A stretch of DNA of 63,329 nt from JANMZR01 sp031383555 (GCA_031383555.1 JANMZR010000209.1:1-63329), one strand, 5' to 3'. Numbered from the stretch's first letter, positions 15,375-24,216 are shown. Notes: generated from the sequence alone by a model not told the origin. Numbers and translations are program-made.

Positions 15375-16090
15375 AAACGGAATTAAAAACGCTATCAATT
15401 GTAATTCCAGCTTATAACGAGGCGGATACTATTCATCTTATTTTAGATAAAATTGAAGAGGTAAAGCTTTTAAATAATGTAAATAAAGAAATAATAATTG
15501 TAAACGATTGCTCAACAGATGGAACGGATATTTCCATCAACAATTATATAAATTCGCATCCGAATCTTGTAATAAAATTAATTAATCAACCCATAAATAA
15601 AGGAAAAGGGGCCGCTTTGCATAGAGGTATTGCAGAGGCCACTGGTGAGTTTTTGGTGATACAAGATGCTGATTTAGAGTATGATCCGGAGGAATACAAC
15701 ATATTACTTAAACCAGTAGTTAACGGTTTTGCTGATGTAGTGTATGGCTCAAGATTTATGGGCGGCAAGCCGCATAGGATACTGTTTTTTTGGCATACAT
15801 TGGGCAATAAATTTTTAACATTTTTATCCAACTTTTTTACTAATCTGAATCTGACAGATATGGAGACGTGTTATAAAATGTTCAATACCAAAATAGTACA
15901 ACAATTAAAACTGCAAGAAAATAGATTTGGCTTTGAACCAGAAGTAACCGCTAAAATCGCCAAAATACCTAATATCCGAATCTATGAAGTGGGTATATCA
16001 TATTATGGACGCACCTATGCCGAAGGTAAAAAAATAGGCTGGAAAGATGGGTTTAGAGCTATATATTGTATTTTGAAGTATGCTTTTTAG
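15371..16090 (+). CDS. Family 2 glycosyltransferase (dolichol-phosphate mannosyltransferase-like)
   Basis: A 239-residue cytoplasmic GT-A enzyme of the DPM1-like type. It shows VIPAYNEADT at the start, IVNDCSTDGT, NKGKGAALHRG, QDADLEYDPEEY (the DXD-like metal site), YGSRFMGG and the acceptor-side DMETCYKMF and GFEPEVTAKIAK blocks. No membrane helices are attached. It probably moves a sugar from a nucleotide donor to a polyprenyl phosphate or a lipid. The ATGA overlap with dedA couples their translation, which fits a lipid-carrier role for both. Confidence 0.92.
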   Translation: MKTELKTLSIVIPAYNEADTIHLILDKIEEVKLLNNVNKEIIIVNDCSTDGTDISINNYINSHPNLVIKLINQPINKGKGAALHRGIAEATGEFLVIQDADLEYDPEEYNILLKPVVNGFADVVYGSRFMGGKPHRILFFWHTLGNKFLTFLSNFFTNLNLTDMETCYKMFNTKIVQQLKLQENRFGFEPEVTAKIAKIPNIRIYEVGISYYGRTYAEGKKIGWKDGFRAIYCILKYAF

Positions 16091-16494
16091 GTGCGTTTTT
16101 ATTCGACCTTTCCATTAGGTTTCCTAATTGGTTTCAGTTTATAATTAACAAGATTTCTCCTATCGTCTGAAAGACAGCAACCGTTTTGGAAATCCCAAAC
16201 ATCAACAGTTATTTGGAAAAGTTCAGAACTGACAGTGATACCATGTCGTTACTTCATGGTCTGTACTTTGGGTCGGGTCTGCGAGAGGGACTGAACGGCC
16301 TGTTTGAGCTCCGAATTTTGGCTGGTGCAGCCGACACACAAGAGCGAGTAGTGAAGGCCTGAAAGCCAGCCTGACGAAGTCGGCAGGCTGGCACTCCCAA
16401 ATACGATTATTTTTTTATTAGAAGCAAAGTCTGCTGGCTGACAAACTCAAATGCTATGATTTTTAGTTATTTTTGTATAAGAAAAGAATAAAAT
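16091..16494. other. 404-base spacer with unusually G+C-rich core
   Basis: Nothing firmly assignable. The middle (about 16240-16405) is clearly richer in G+C than its neighbours. A hairpin pairs GCCAGCCTG with CAGGCTGGC (about 16363-16390). On the minus strand a frame of some 50 codons is open from about 16253 to 16098 without a recognisable product. The right end holds the nadB -7 element. Confidence 0.5.
16468..16475 (+). promoter_or_regulatory. TAnnTTTG -7 element upstream of nadB
   Basis: TATTTTTG lies 20 bases before the nadB ATG at 16495 and fits the Bacteroidota -7 consensus. A good -33 TTTG was not seen at the right distance. Confidence 0.4.
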
Positions 16495-18084
16495 ATGCCT
16501 AAATACGATATATTGGTAATTGGTTCGGGTATTGCCGGCTTAAGTTATACCGCAAAAGTTGCTCAATATTATTTGGACCGAAATGAGGAAATAAAAATTG
16601 CCGTAATTACTAAAACGGTAGCGGAGGAGTCGAACACTAAATATGCCCAAGGCGGAATTGCAGCCGTTTGGAATAAGGAGGATTCGTTTGAAAAGCATAT
16701 TGAGGATACCATGGATGCTGGCGACGGGCTTTCTGACCGAAAAGTGGTTGAAATAGTTGTCCGTGAAGCGCCTGAGCGCATACAAGAGTTGATTGATTAC
16801 GGTACGCAATTCGACAAAGAACAATCGGGCAAATATGATTTGGCTAAAGAAGGTGGCCACTCCGACCACCGAATTTTACACCATAAAGATAGCACTGGTA
16901 ACGAGATTGAGAGAGCGCTTTTGACCAAGGTAAAGAGCTATAAATCAGTGAGTTTCTTCACACATTATTTCGCTTTGGAACTGATTACTCAGCATCATTT
17001 GGGGCAGGTTGTGAAAAAAGATACGCCAGGCAAAAAATGTTTTGGTGCTTATGTTTTGCATAAGGAAACAGGGGAAGTTGAGAAATTTACTGCTAAAATT
17101 ACCCTTTTGGCCACTGGAGGTATCGGCAATGTGTACCAAAGTACTACCAATCCGGTAATTGCAACGGGAGACGGTATTGCGATGGCTTATCGAGCTAAAG
17201 CAATTGTTGAAGGCATGCATTTTATACAATTTCATCCCACCTCTTTATATCAACCAGGTAAAAAACCTTCTTTTTTAATATCTGAAGCAGTGCGTGGGCA
17301 TGGGGGTATTTTGAAAAATATCGACGAAAAAACATTTATGGAGCGCTACGATGAGCGCCTTTCGTTGGCCCCTCGAGATATTGTTGCCCGTGCTATTGAC
17401 TCTGAAATGAAAATAAACGGCGTGGATCATGTGTATTTAGATACTCGAAATTTGGAAAAAGAGGATTTCATTAAACATTTTCCGATGATTTACAAGTATT
17501 GTGAGGATAATTTGGGGCTTAAAGTTTGTGATAATGACATGATTCCAGTAGTGCCAGCACAACATTATTTATGTGGAGGCATAAAAGTTAATGAGTGGGC
17601 ACAAACCAATATTGAATTCCTTTTTGCTGCTGGAGAGTGCTCTTCAACAGGGCTTCATGGCGCTAACAGATTGGCTTCCAACTCATTACTTGAAGCTTGT
17701 GTATATGGGCATCGGGCTTATTTGAAAACAGTTGAGGAACTTTCCAAGGCAGTTATTCCCGACAATATTCCTGAATGGGATGATGCTGGCACCAATCATC
17801 CAGAGGAGCAAATATTAGTAACAGAAATGACTCGTGAGCTAGAGTCTATCATGAGTAATTATGTTGGTATTGTACGTACCAATCGCCGCTTGAAACGTGC
17901 TTATGACCGCTCAGAGTTGATATATTTGGAGCATGAGGAACTGTACAAACAATCGAAAGTTTCGGTGCCAATTTCTGAGCTACGTAATATGATATTGATT
18001 GGTTATCTAGTTATAAAACAGGCAATTGCACAAAAAGAAAACAAAGGGCTTCATTATAATTTAGATAATATTTATAAGGCATAA
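16495..18084 (+). CDS. nadB: L-aspartate oxidase NadB
   Basis: NadB oxidises aspartate to iminoaspartate with FAD, supplying NadA. The 529-residue protein belongs to the succinate dehydrogenase/fumarate reductase flavoprotein family: GSGIAGLSY near residue 9, TKYAQGGIAAV, EGGHS..RILH, ATGGIGNVY, FIQFHPTSL, SEAVRGHGGIL, the catalytic-loop RLSLAPRDIVARAI, QHYLCGGIKV and GECSSTGLHGANRLASNSLLE. The length is normal. Its stop (TAATG) overlaps the next start by one base. Confidence 0.96.
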   Translation: MPKYDILVIGSGIAGLSYTAKVAQYYLDRNEEIKIAVITKTVAEESNTKYAQGGIAAVWNKEDSFEKHIEDTMDAGDGLSDRKVVEIVVREAPERIQELIDYGTQFDKEQSGKYDLAKEGGHSDHRILHHKDSTGNEIERALLTKVKSYKSVSFFTHYFALELITQHHLGQVVKKDTPGKKCFGAYVLHKETGEVEKFTAKITLLATGGIGNVYQSTTNPVIATGDGIAMAYRAKAIVEGMHFIQFHPTSLYQPGKKPSFLISEAVRGHGGILKNIDEKTFMERYDERLSLAPRDIVARAIDSEMKINGVDHVYLDTRNLEKEDFIKHFPMIYKYCEDNLGLKVCDNDMIPVVPAQHYLCGGIKVNEWAQTNIEFLFAAGECSSTGLHGANRLASNSLLEACVYGHRAYLKTVEELSKAVIPDNIPEWDDAGTNHPEEQILVTEMTRELESIMSNYVGIVRTNRRLKRAYDRSELIYLEHEELYKQSKVSVPISELRNMILIGYLVIKQAIAQKENKGLHYNLDNIYKA

Positions 18085-18833
18085 TGGATATTTTCCAATC
18101 GTTTTCATTTACTAATCAGGGTTTAATTTTATTGGCGGCATTTATAATTGGTTTGGCAAAAGCTGGTCTTCGGGGTATCGAATTGTTAAATGTAACTATA
18201 ATGGCATTAGTTTTTGGGAGTAAAGCATCCACTGGAATTGTATTACCAATGCTTTGCTTTGCGGATATTTTAGCAGTAATTTATTATAAGCGTAATGTAA
18301 GTTGGCCGCTTTTTTGGAAACTTGTAATTTGGATGGCGATTGGGATAATAATAGGTGTAATGATTGGCAATGATTTTGACGATTCGGTATTTAAAAAGAT
18401 GTTTTCATTCATTATTTTATTAATAGTGGCCCTGATGATATTTTTAGAAACACGAAAAACAGAATTTGCTCCAAAAAACATATTTTTCCAACCCATAATC
18501 GGACTTATTGCGGGCATCACCACTATGATAGGCAACTTGGCTGGTCCATTTTCAAATATTTTTTTTATGGCTCAGCGTGTACCTAAGGACATATTTATTG
18601 GCACAGCTGCTTGGGTATTTTTAGTAATTAATTTCTTTAAATTTCCTTTCCAGGTTATCTACTGGAACAATATCAATACCAGCACTTTAAACCTCAATTT
18701 ATTAATGATTCCATTCACACTTTTTGGCTTTTTGGTAGGAATAAAAATAGTTTCGAAAATAAAAGACCAGAGCTATAGAAAGGTGGTAATTGCTCTTACA
18801 ATTCTTGGGGCTATAATGATTTTTTTAAAGTAA
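18084..18833 (+). CDS. TauE/SafE family sulfite or anion exporter
   Basis: A 249-residue integral membrane protein of the TauE/SafE family with about seven or eight helices. It shows the internal-repeat features GLAKAGLRG near the N-terminus and GITTMIGNLAGPFSNIFFMAQ in the second half. Members export sulfite, sulfoacetate or other organic anions. The start ATG shares its A with the nadB stop, so the two are translated together, yet no functional link to NAD synthesis is obvious. With comA 3.5 kb upstream a sulfite/sulfonate role is possible but unproven. Confidence 0.88.
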   Translation: MDIFQSFSFTNQGLILLAAFIIGLAKAGLRGIELLNVTIMALVFGSKASTGIVLPMLCFADILAVIYYKRNVSWPLFWKLVIWMAIGIIIGVMIGNDFDDSVFKKMFSFIILLIVALMIFLETRKTEFAPKNIFFQPIIGLIAGITTMIGNLAGPFSNIFFMAQRVPKDIFIGTAAWVFLVINFFKFPFQVIYWNNINTSTLNLNLLMIPFTLFGFLVGIKIVSKIKDQSYRKVVIALTILGAIMIFLK

Positions 18834-18901
18834 GTGATAATTATTATTTGAAAATTACTTTCTCATTCCCAATAAATAGGGTAATTTGGGGTTAAGTTTA
18901 C

Positions 18902-18938
18902 AAAAAAAGGAATAGGCCTAACGACCCATTCCTTTTTT
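18902..18938. terminator. Bidirectional terminator between the TauE gene and atpC
   Basis: AAAAAAAGGAAT at 18902-18913 pairs with ATTCCTTTTTT at 18928-18938 around a 14-base loop. It has a U-run on both strands and lies between convergent genes, so it can end both transcripts. Confidence 0.85.
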
Positions 18939-18958
18939 AAAATCGATAGAACAAAAGT

Positions 18959-19189
18959 TTAAAGCACCGCCTCAGCCAATACTAATACTTTGTTTTTTAA
19001 TACTTCAACTACGCCACCGTCAATTTTGAAAGTGTTTTTGTCGGCAATTAATTCGCCTTTGGCAAGTGTGCTCACCAATGGTGCATGGTCTTTCAATACT
19101 TGAAAAGACCCATTTATACCTGGTAATGTAACTATTTCAACATCACCTTCAAAAACCTTCTTATCAGGAGTTATTATTTCTAATTTCAT
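18959..19189 (-). CDS. atpC: ATP synthase epsilon subunit (short form)
   Basis: The epsilon subunit links the rotor stalk to catalysis in F1. This 76-residue protein consists only of the N-terminal beta-sandwich domain (LEIITPDKKVFEGDVE, LPGINGSFQVL..HAPLVSTL). The C-terminal helical hairpin that inhibits ATP hydrolysis in E. coli is absent, as usual in Bacteroidota. It follows atpD across a G/C-rich inverted-repeat spacer. Confidence 0.94.
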   Translation of the reverse strand: MKLEIITPDKKVFEGDVEIVTLPGINGSFQVLKDHAPLVSTLAKGELIADKNTFKIDGGVVEVLKNKVLVLAEAVL

Positions 19190-19300
19190 ATGGCCCCCTA
19201 ACCCCCGATGGGGGAATTTTGAACAGGGTATTTATTTTAATTATAAAAATATCTATTTATTAACTAGCAAACTCCCCCTTCGGGGGCTGGGGGGCTTTTA
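19190..19300. repeat. Stop-to-start inverted-repeat spacer, G/C-rich family (atpD-atpC)
   Basis: Arm 1 (19192-19220, GCCCCCTAACCCCCGATGGG then GGAATTTT) abuts the atpC ATG; arm 2 (19269-19300) is its inverted copy and its last bases, TTTTA, contain the atpD stop codon. Each arm is itself a hairpin (CCCCC/GGGGG). About 48 A/T-rich bases separate them. Related arms occur at 22362-22405, 25448-25474, 29684-29712, 29790-29817, 54165-54180 and inside ilvB. Confidence 0.85.
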
Positions 19301-20818
19301 CCTATTCGCCGCCTCAGCAATTAATCTTTCTCCTTTTTCAATGGCGTCTTCAATACTACCTACTAAATTGAATGAAGCCTCAGGAAGATGATCGTATTTA
19401 CCATCAATAATTTCATTGAAACCTTTGATAGTGTCATTAATATCAACCAAAACGCCTTTTAGTCCCGTAAATTGCTCAGCCACAAAGAAAGGCTGGCTCA
19501 AAAAGCGTTGCACACGACGTGCTCGTGACACGGCTAACTTATCTTCCTCAGAAAGTTCGTCCAAACCAAGGATGGCAATAATATCTTGAAGCTCTTTGTA
19601 GCGTTGTAAAATTTCTTTAACACGCTGAGCGGTATTATAATGATTATCTCCTAAAACTTCAGCTGAAAGTATACGTGAAGTAGAATCCAAAGGATCCACC
19701 GCTGGATAAATACCTAGTTCGGCAATTTTACGAGAAAGTACTGTGGTAGCATCTAAGTGGGTAAAAGTAGTAGCTGGAGCTGGATCAGTTAAGTCATCGG
19801 CAGGTACATAAACGGCTTGTACTGAAGTTATTGAACCACGCTTTGTTGAGGTGATTCGCTCTTGCATGGCACCCATTTCAGTAGCCAAAGTTGGCTGGTA
19901 ACCCACTGCCGAGGGCATACGACCCAAAAGGGCTGAAACTTCAGAACCAGCTTGTGTGAAACGGAAAATGTTATCTATAAAGAAAAGGATATCACGACCT
20001 TGCTCTTCGCCTTCAGCATCACGGAAGTGTTCTGCAACTGTTAGACCTGATAGCGCCACACGTGCTCGTGCACCTGGCGGCTCGTTCATTTGGCCAAACA
20101 CTAATGTAGCTTGTGAGTTTAAAAGTGCTTTTTCGTCAACTTTACTTAAATCCCACTCCCCTTGTTCCATCGCATGTTTGAAAGCGTCGCCATAGCGGAT
20201 TACATTTGACTCAATCATTTCACGTAATAGGTCGTTACCTTCACGAGTACGCTCACCTACACCTGCAAATACCGAAAGGCCTTCATAAGCTTTAGCAATA
20301 TTGTTGATTAACTCCATAATTAGTACCGTCTTACCTACACCTGCACCACCGAAAAGGCCAATTTTTCCTCCTTTAACGTAAGGAGCCAGAAGGTCAATTA
20401 CTTTGATACCCGTAAAAAGTACTTGGGTAGAAGTTGCCAATTCGTCAAATTTTGGAGCCTCACGGTGAATTGGAAGTCCTTTTGGCGATTTTGGTTGAGG
20501 AATACCATCAATAGCTTCACCCACTACATTGAACAAACGGCCTTTTATGGCTTCTCCAGAAGGCATTGTCATTGGTGTACCCAAGTCAGTTACTTCTTGA
20601 CCACGACTTAAACCTTCAGTTCCGTCCATCGCAATGGTACGCACACGGTCTTCGCCAAGGTGTTGTTGAACTTCTAAAACGACTACGGCACCGCTGCTTT
20701 TTGTAGCTGTAAGTGCGTTAAGAATTGCGGGTAAATGTGATCCGTCGCCATCAAATGCAACGTCAACCACGGGTCCGATAACTTGAGTAATTCTACCTTT
20801 ATTGACTGCTTCTGCCAT
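19298..20818 (-). CDS. atpD: ATP synthase beta subunit
   Basis: The catalytic subunit of F1. The 506-residue protein shows GGAGVGKT (P-loop) near residue 160, GERTREGNDL, the Walker B ILFFIDNIFRFTQAGSEVSALLGRMPSAVGYQPTLATEMG region and the DELSEED signature near the C-terminal domain. It is followed by atpC. Other ATP synthase genes are not in the window; in many Bacteroidota atpDC stands apart from the rest. A promoter-like site precedes it. Confidence 0.98.
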   Translation of the reverse strand: MAEAVNKGRITQVIGPVVDVAFDGDGSHLPAILNALTATKSSGAVVVLEVQQHLGEDRVRTIAMDGTEGLSRGQEVTDLGTPMTMPSGEAIKGRLFNVVGEAIDGIPQPKSPKGLPIHREAPKFDELATSTQVLFTGIKVIDLLAPYVKGGKIGLFGGAGVGKTVLIMELINNIAKAYEGLSVFAGVGERTREGNDLLREMIESNVIRYGDAFKHAMEQGEWDLSKVDEKALLNSQATLVFGQMNEPPGARARVALSGLTVAEHFRDAEGEEQGRDILFFIDNIFRFTQAGSEVSALLGRMPSAVGYQPTLATEMGAMQERITSTKRGSITSVQAVYVPADDLTDPAPATTFTHLDATTVLSRKIAELGIYPAVDPLDSTSRILSAEVLGDNHYNTAQRVKEILQRYKELQDIIAILGLDELSEEDKLAVSRARRVQRFLSQPFFVAEQFTGLKGVLVDINDTIKGFNEIIDGKYDHLPEASFNLVGSIEDAIEKGERLIAEAANR

Positions 20819-20901
20819 TTTTATTAAATATAAATTTGAAATTGTCTTATGCTTTTTTCAAAAATTCAATAAAATCAAAAGTTTTGTTGAATTTCAGACC
20901 G

Positions 20902-20932
20902 CAAAATTAAGAATTTTTCCTGAAAAAGGCAA
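20902..20932 (-). promoter_or_regulatory. Bacteroidota-type promoter for atpD-atpC
   Basis: On the minus strand: TTG at 20932-20930, a 20-base spacer and TAATTTTG at 20909-20902, about 85 bases upstream of the atpD ATG. It fits the Bacteroidota consensus and suggests that atpDC is transcribed independently of the nuo genes upstream. Confidence 0.6.
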
Positions 20933-21149
20933 CCAATCTATTGAATATTTTTGAGAAATAGTCCAATTTTTGGTCGATTTTATTGGATTGTAACGGGAAA
21001 AGGTATTTGAAAAGTTGCCATACTTAGCTCATTATATTTAGATAGAAAAGTATACAAAGAGGATTTGAGCAAATTTTTTAAAATTTTATTAAATTGAAAA
21101 TAGTAATAATTTAGGAGTGGGATTTGGCTTAGGGATAGTAGGCGGCATC

Positions 21150-21180
21150 CTTTTTGCCCCATTTTTTTAGGGGCAAAAAG
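21150..21180 (-). terminator. Hairpin at the end of the nuo cluster
   Basis: CTTTTTGCCCC (21150-21160) pairs perfectly with GGGGCAAAAAG (21170-21180) around a 9-base loop, 46 bases beyond the nuoH stop. The stem itself is flanked by short T tracts rather than a long one, so it is a likely transcript end but not a textbook terminator. Confidence 0.5.
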
Positions 21181-21226
21181 ATATAGCCGGATAGCCCGAC
21201 CCCTTGTGGGTAAGCCCCAAAATAAT

Positions 21227-22360
21227 TTATGCAGCTGCTAATTTTTTCTTTTTGGAGGTAAGCATTTCCCAGCCAAATGCTATTAAAAGGCTTAAAATAA
21301 GTGCTGCCCACATGATTGCCATTGGCCAATTGAGTAATATTCCTAGGCCTGTAACTACGATATTTGCCATTGCTAAAGGGATGAGGCCTGTCCAACCAAG
21401 GCTCATGAGTTGGTCGTAACGGAACCTTGGAATAGTCCAGCGCACCCACATAAAGAAGAATACAAAGAATAATGCTTTGCCAAAAACTGCTGCTATGCCT
21501 AGTATATTGGCCACATTTGCTCCAACATTTGCTTCAACCCAGCTAAAACCAGGGTAATCATATCCTCCAAAATAGAGAGTGGCCATCACAGCACCTGAAA
21601 TAAACATGTTTATATATTCTGAAAACAAATAAAAACCGAGTTTCATAGATGAATATTCGGTATGGTAACCGCCTATTAACTCTGTTTCGCACTCAGGAAG
21701 GTCGAAAGGGGTACGGTTACATTCGGCAAAAGCGCATACTAGAAAAATAATAAAGCCAACTGGTTGATAAAGGATATTCCAATGGCCGTTTTGCTGCGCT
21801 TCAACTATTGCTTTGGTGCTTAATGACCCACTCATCATTAAAATAGCAATGATAGAAAGCCCCATGGCTAGTTCGTAAGAAATGTTTTGGGAGGCTGCTC
21901 TTATAGCGCCAATTAATGAATATTTGTTGTTGGAAGCCCAGCCACCAATTAATACACCATATACGCCTAATGAAACAATTCCGAATACCCAAAGGATACC
22001 AATATTTACTTCAATACCTTGTAAATCAATTGTTTGTCCGAAAACTGTAAGCTTATCTCCCCACGGAATTACTGCCGACGTCATTAAGGCTGTAAGCATT
22101 GAAAGGCAGGGCCCTGCTATAAAAAGCCATTTATTAGCTTGTGAAGGGATGAAATCTTCTTTCATAAACATTTTTACGGCATCGGCCAATGGTTGTAATA
22201 TACCGAATGGGCCAGCACGGTCGGGTCCAATACGATCTTGCATGAAAGCAGCTATTTTACGTTCAGCATAGGTGCTGTAAGTTGCTATTAGTAAAGTAAT
22301 TGCAAATACTAATACAATTAAAATCGCCTTGCCAATAAATAATGATGATGTAATTTCCAT
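21227..22360 (-). CDS. nuoH: NADH-quinone oxidoreductase subunit H
   Basis: A 377-residue membrane subunit that forms much of the quinone-binding site of complex I. It shows about eight helices and the conserved loops ERKIAAFMQDRIGPDRAGP, GILQPLADAVKMF.KE, the GW.SNNKYSLIGA..AA.Q..SYE region, ECNRTPFDLPE.E.ELIGGYHTEYSS, and WVRWTIPRFRYDQLM. The product ends with a basic tail (SKKKKLAAA). It is the last nuo gene of this cluster; nuoI to nuoN do not follow. Confidence 0.96.
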   Translation of the reverse strand: MEITSSLFIGKAILIVLVFAITLLIATYSTYAERKIAAFMQDRIGPDRAGPFGILQPLADAVKMFMKEDFIPSQANKWLFIAGPCLSMLTALMTSAVIPWGDKLTVFGQTIDLQGIEVNIGILWVFGIVSLGVYGVLIGGWASNNKYSLIGAIRAASQNISYELAMGLSIIAILMMSGSLSTKAIVEAQQNGHWNILYQPVGFIIFLVCAFAECNRTPFDLPECETELIGGYHTEYSSMKLGFYLFSEYINMFISGAVMATLYFGGYDYPGFSWVEANVGANVANILGIAAVFGKALFFVFFFMWVRWTIPRFRYDQLMSLGWTGLIPLAMANIVVTGLGILLNWPMAIMWAALILSLLIAFGWEMLTSKKKKLAAA

Positions 22361-22361
22361 A

Positions 22362-22405
22362 GCCCCCTAACCGGTACGCCGGATCGCCCCAATTGGGGAA
22401 TTTAA
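22362..22405. repeat. G/C-rich repeat arm between nuoG and nuoH
   Basis: AGCCCCCTAAC and CCCCAATTGGGGAATTT flank an inserted CCGGTACGCCGG-like palindrome. It is the start-codon arm of the G/C-rich family, immediately upstream of the nuoH ATG, modified by a nested palindrome. Confidence 0.65.
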
Positions 22406-22415
22406 ATGTTTAAAA

Positions 22416-23432
22416 TTAATTCAATTGTTTTGCTGTTTCCAAAAATGAACGGTCTCTATCGTCGTCGATTAATTTGTATTCTTCAGCTGCCTGTTTCAGT
22501 GGGAAGCTTGGCATAATCATCGTTTTTGCATATTTATTGGCCGACATTACCGAATTTTTATAGATTTTTGAAGGCCCTTCAATAGTCCAATCGTTGGTCT
22601 TTTTCCTTTCGAAACGGCAGTCGTTGCAAATAAATTCTAAGACTTCGCCCCATTGGTTTTTTCGTGCAGTTACTCTTATAACTTCATCACCTCGGTACCA
22701 AACTTGTGCGTTGCCGGAGCATTTTGTGCATTCACAATGTGCATCAACAGGTTTTGTAAACCAAACACGATTTTTAAAGCGGTAAGTTTTATCAGTTAAA
22801 GCACCCACAGGGCATACGTCGATTATGTTTCCTGAAAAATCATTATCAATTGCCTTTTCGATATAAGTGCTTATTTCGGCATGGTCGCCACGGCCCATAA
22901 CTCCATGCACTCGGCCGTCGGTAATTTGATCAGCTGTATACACACAACGGTAACATAAAATACAGCGGTTCATGTGCAGCTGAATTTTATCGCCTAAGTC
23001 TTTTGGCTCAAAGGTATTGCGTTCTTCAACGGTTCTAGTTGAAGCTACTCCATGTTCAAAAGCAAAATCTTGTAAATGGCATTCTCCAGCTTGGTCGCAA
23101 ACGGGACAATCCAAAGGATGATTAAGCAACAAAAACTCCACAACTCCTTTTCTGGCTTCTAATACAGCTTCATTGATGGTGTTTTCAACCACCATACCAT
23201 CTTGTGCCTGGGTAATACATGAGGGTACGAGCTTTGGCATTGGGCGAGGGTCTTTTTCAGAACCAGCCGTTACCTTTACCAAGCAACCACGGCATTTGCC
23301 ACCTGAAGCTTTGAGTGGTTCATAATAACACATGGCTGGAGGGGCAATTTCAGGGCCAATTTTTCTGGCAGCTTGCATTATAGTTGTGCCCGGCTCAACT
23401 TCTACTTCAATATTATCAATTGTTACTTTCAT
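22416..23432 (-). CDS. nuoG: NADH-quinone oxidoreductase subunit G, short form
   Basis: The iron-sulfur subunit passing electrons from NuoF toward the quinone arm. This 338-residue form contains the N-terminal ferredoxin domain (AMCYYEPLKASGGKCRGCLVK), the HxxxCxxCxxxxxC site (NHPLDCPVCDQAGEC), the 4Fe-4S site (NRCILCYRCV, then CPVGALT) and a CTKCSG/C.DCR motif region. The long molybdopterin-oxidoreductase domain of E. coli NuoG is missing, as in several Bacteroidota. It is separated from nuoF by two carbohydrate genes. Confidence 0.94.
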   Translation of the reverse strand: MKVTIDNIEVEVEPGTTIMQAARKIGPEIAPPAMCYYEPLKASGGKCRGCLVKVTAGSEKDPRPMPKLVPSCITQAQDGMVVENTINEAVLEARKGVVEFLLLNHPLDCPVCDQAGECHLQDFAFEHGVASTRTVEERNTFEPKDLGDKIQLHMNRCILCYRCVYTADQITDGRVHGVMGRGDHAEISTYIEKAIDNDFSGNIIDVCPVGALTDKTYRFKNRVWFTKPVDAHCECTKCSGNAQVWYRGDEVIRVTARKNQWGEVLEFICNDCRFERKKTNDWTIEGPSKIYKNSVMSANKYAKTMIMPSFPLKQAAEEYKLIDDDRDRSFLETAKQLN

Positions 23433-23510
23433 GTTTTAAATTATTTCAATAGTACCAAGTATCCCCCATTTTAATCTTATGAGTATTTTAAAATCCAGCC
23501 ATTGGAAATT

Positions 23511-24200
23511 TCATTTAATAAAATATTTATTTAAAATTTTATTCAAATAAAGCTCGATTGTAAAATCTATCTCTTTTTCTAAAATCAATTTATCTTCAAT
23601 ATTTATGGGTATTTCAAAATTTGACCCTTTATCAATCAATTCAAAAATAGCTTTTTTTCCTAAAATTTCCTCAATTTTATATACAATTTCCGTTACCTGA
23701 TATTGAAACGGATTGGCTATTAAGCAGGTTTCAGCGCCTTTTACGTTCTGTATTTTACGAGAAACTAATGAATACACATCATCAATATCAATAATATTTC
23801 TAACACTATTTTTCCAAAGTTGAAAAGGCTTGCCGCTGATTATTTTTGAAACCAAATAACTTATAATGGTATTGGGGTTATCAGTTTTGCCCACCACATT
23901 CGAAACCCTACAAATCAAATAATTAGCACAGTTTTCCTTTATTATTTGCTCACATTTCAATTTATGCTTTACATATAATGAGTCCTTTTCGGTTGGGTCA
24001 TAAATGCTACAAGTACTAAAATAAACAATTTTTTTTGTCGCACAATAAGATGTAGCTTCAAAAAGTTTTTTATTTTCTCTTTGAAAATTTTCAAGGTTGG
24101 TTTCTTTCGAATTTGATACCCCTGATGCAAATATTAAAAGGTTTTCATCGTTTTCGAATGCTAAAAACCTTTGAGCCATCATGCCATTACCTACAACCAT
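23511..24200 (-). CDS. NAD-dependent epimerase/reductase-like protein inserted in the nuo cluster
   Basis: A 229-residue short-chain extended-type dehydrogenase. It has a shortened Rossmann start (VVGNGMMAQRF), FSTCSIYD with the catalytic Ser/Thr region, and YVKHK as the Y-x-x-x-K pair, then RVSNVVG and a NIIDIDDV segment typical of nucleotide-sugar epimerases. The sequence is very rich in Lys, Ile and Asn and more A/T-rich than the nuo genes. It follows the glycosyltransferase by 16 bases, and the pair looks like a polysaccharide unit set between nuoF and nuoG. Substrate unknown. Confidence 0.8.
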   Translation of the reverse strand: MVVGNGMMAQRFLAFENDENLLIFASGVSNSKETNLENFQRENKKLFEATSYCATKKIVYFSTCSIYDPTEKDSLYVKHKLKCEQIIKENCANYLICRVSNVVGKTDNPNTIISYLVSKIISGKPFQLWKNSVRNIIDIDDVYSLVSRKIQNVKGAETCLIANPFQYQVTEIVYKIEEILGKKAIFELIDKGSNFEIPINIEDKLILEKEIDFTIELYLNKILNKYFIK

Positions 24201-24216
24201 TTCAATTATTCAAAGT

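Larger units (their letters stand above)
20819..21226. other. 408-base spacer between nuoH and atpD
   Basis: No gene is supported. From right to left it holds G/C-rich repeat fragments next to the nuoH stop (about 21190-21226), a strong hairpin (21150-21180), A/T-rich sequence without structure, and the atpD promoter-like site (20902-20932). Confidence 0.6.

Noticed and set aside
16225..16360. RelE/ParE-like toxin fragment (plus-strand frame with LFELRI)
   Set aside because: Only a six-residue resemblance, no start codon context and no partner gene; not enough to call.
20980..21162. 60-codon minus-strand frame between nuoH and atpD
   Set aside because: It runs through a hairpin and repeat sequence, has no conserved features and would overlap the likely transcript end.
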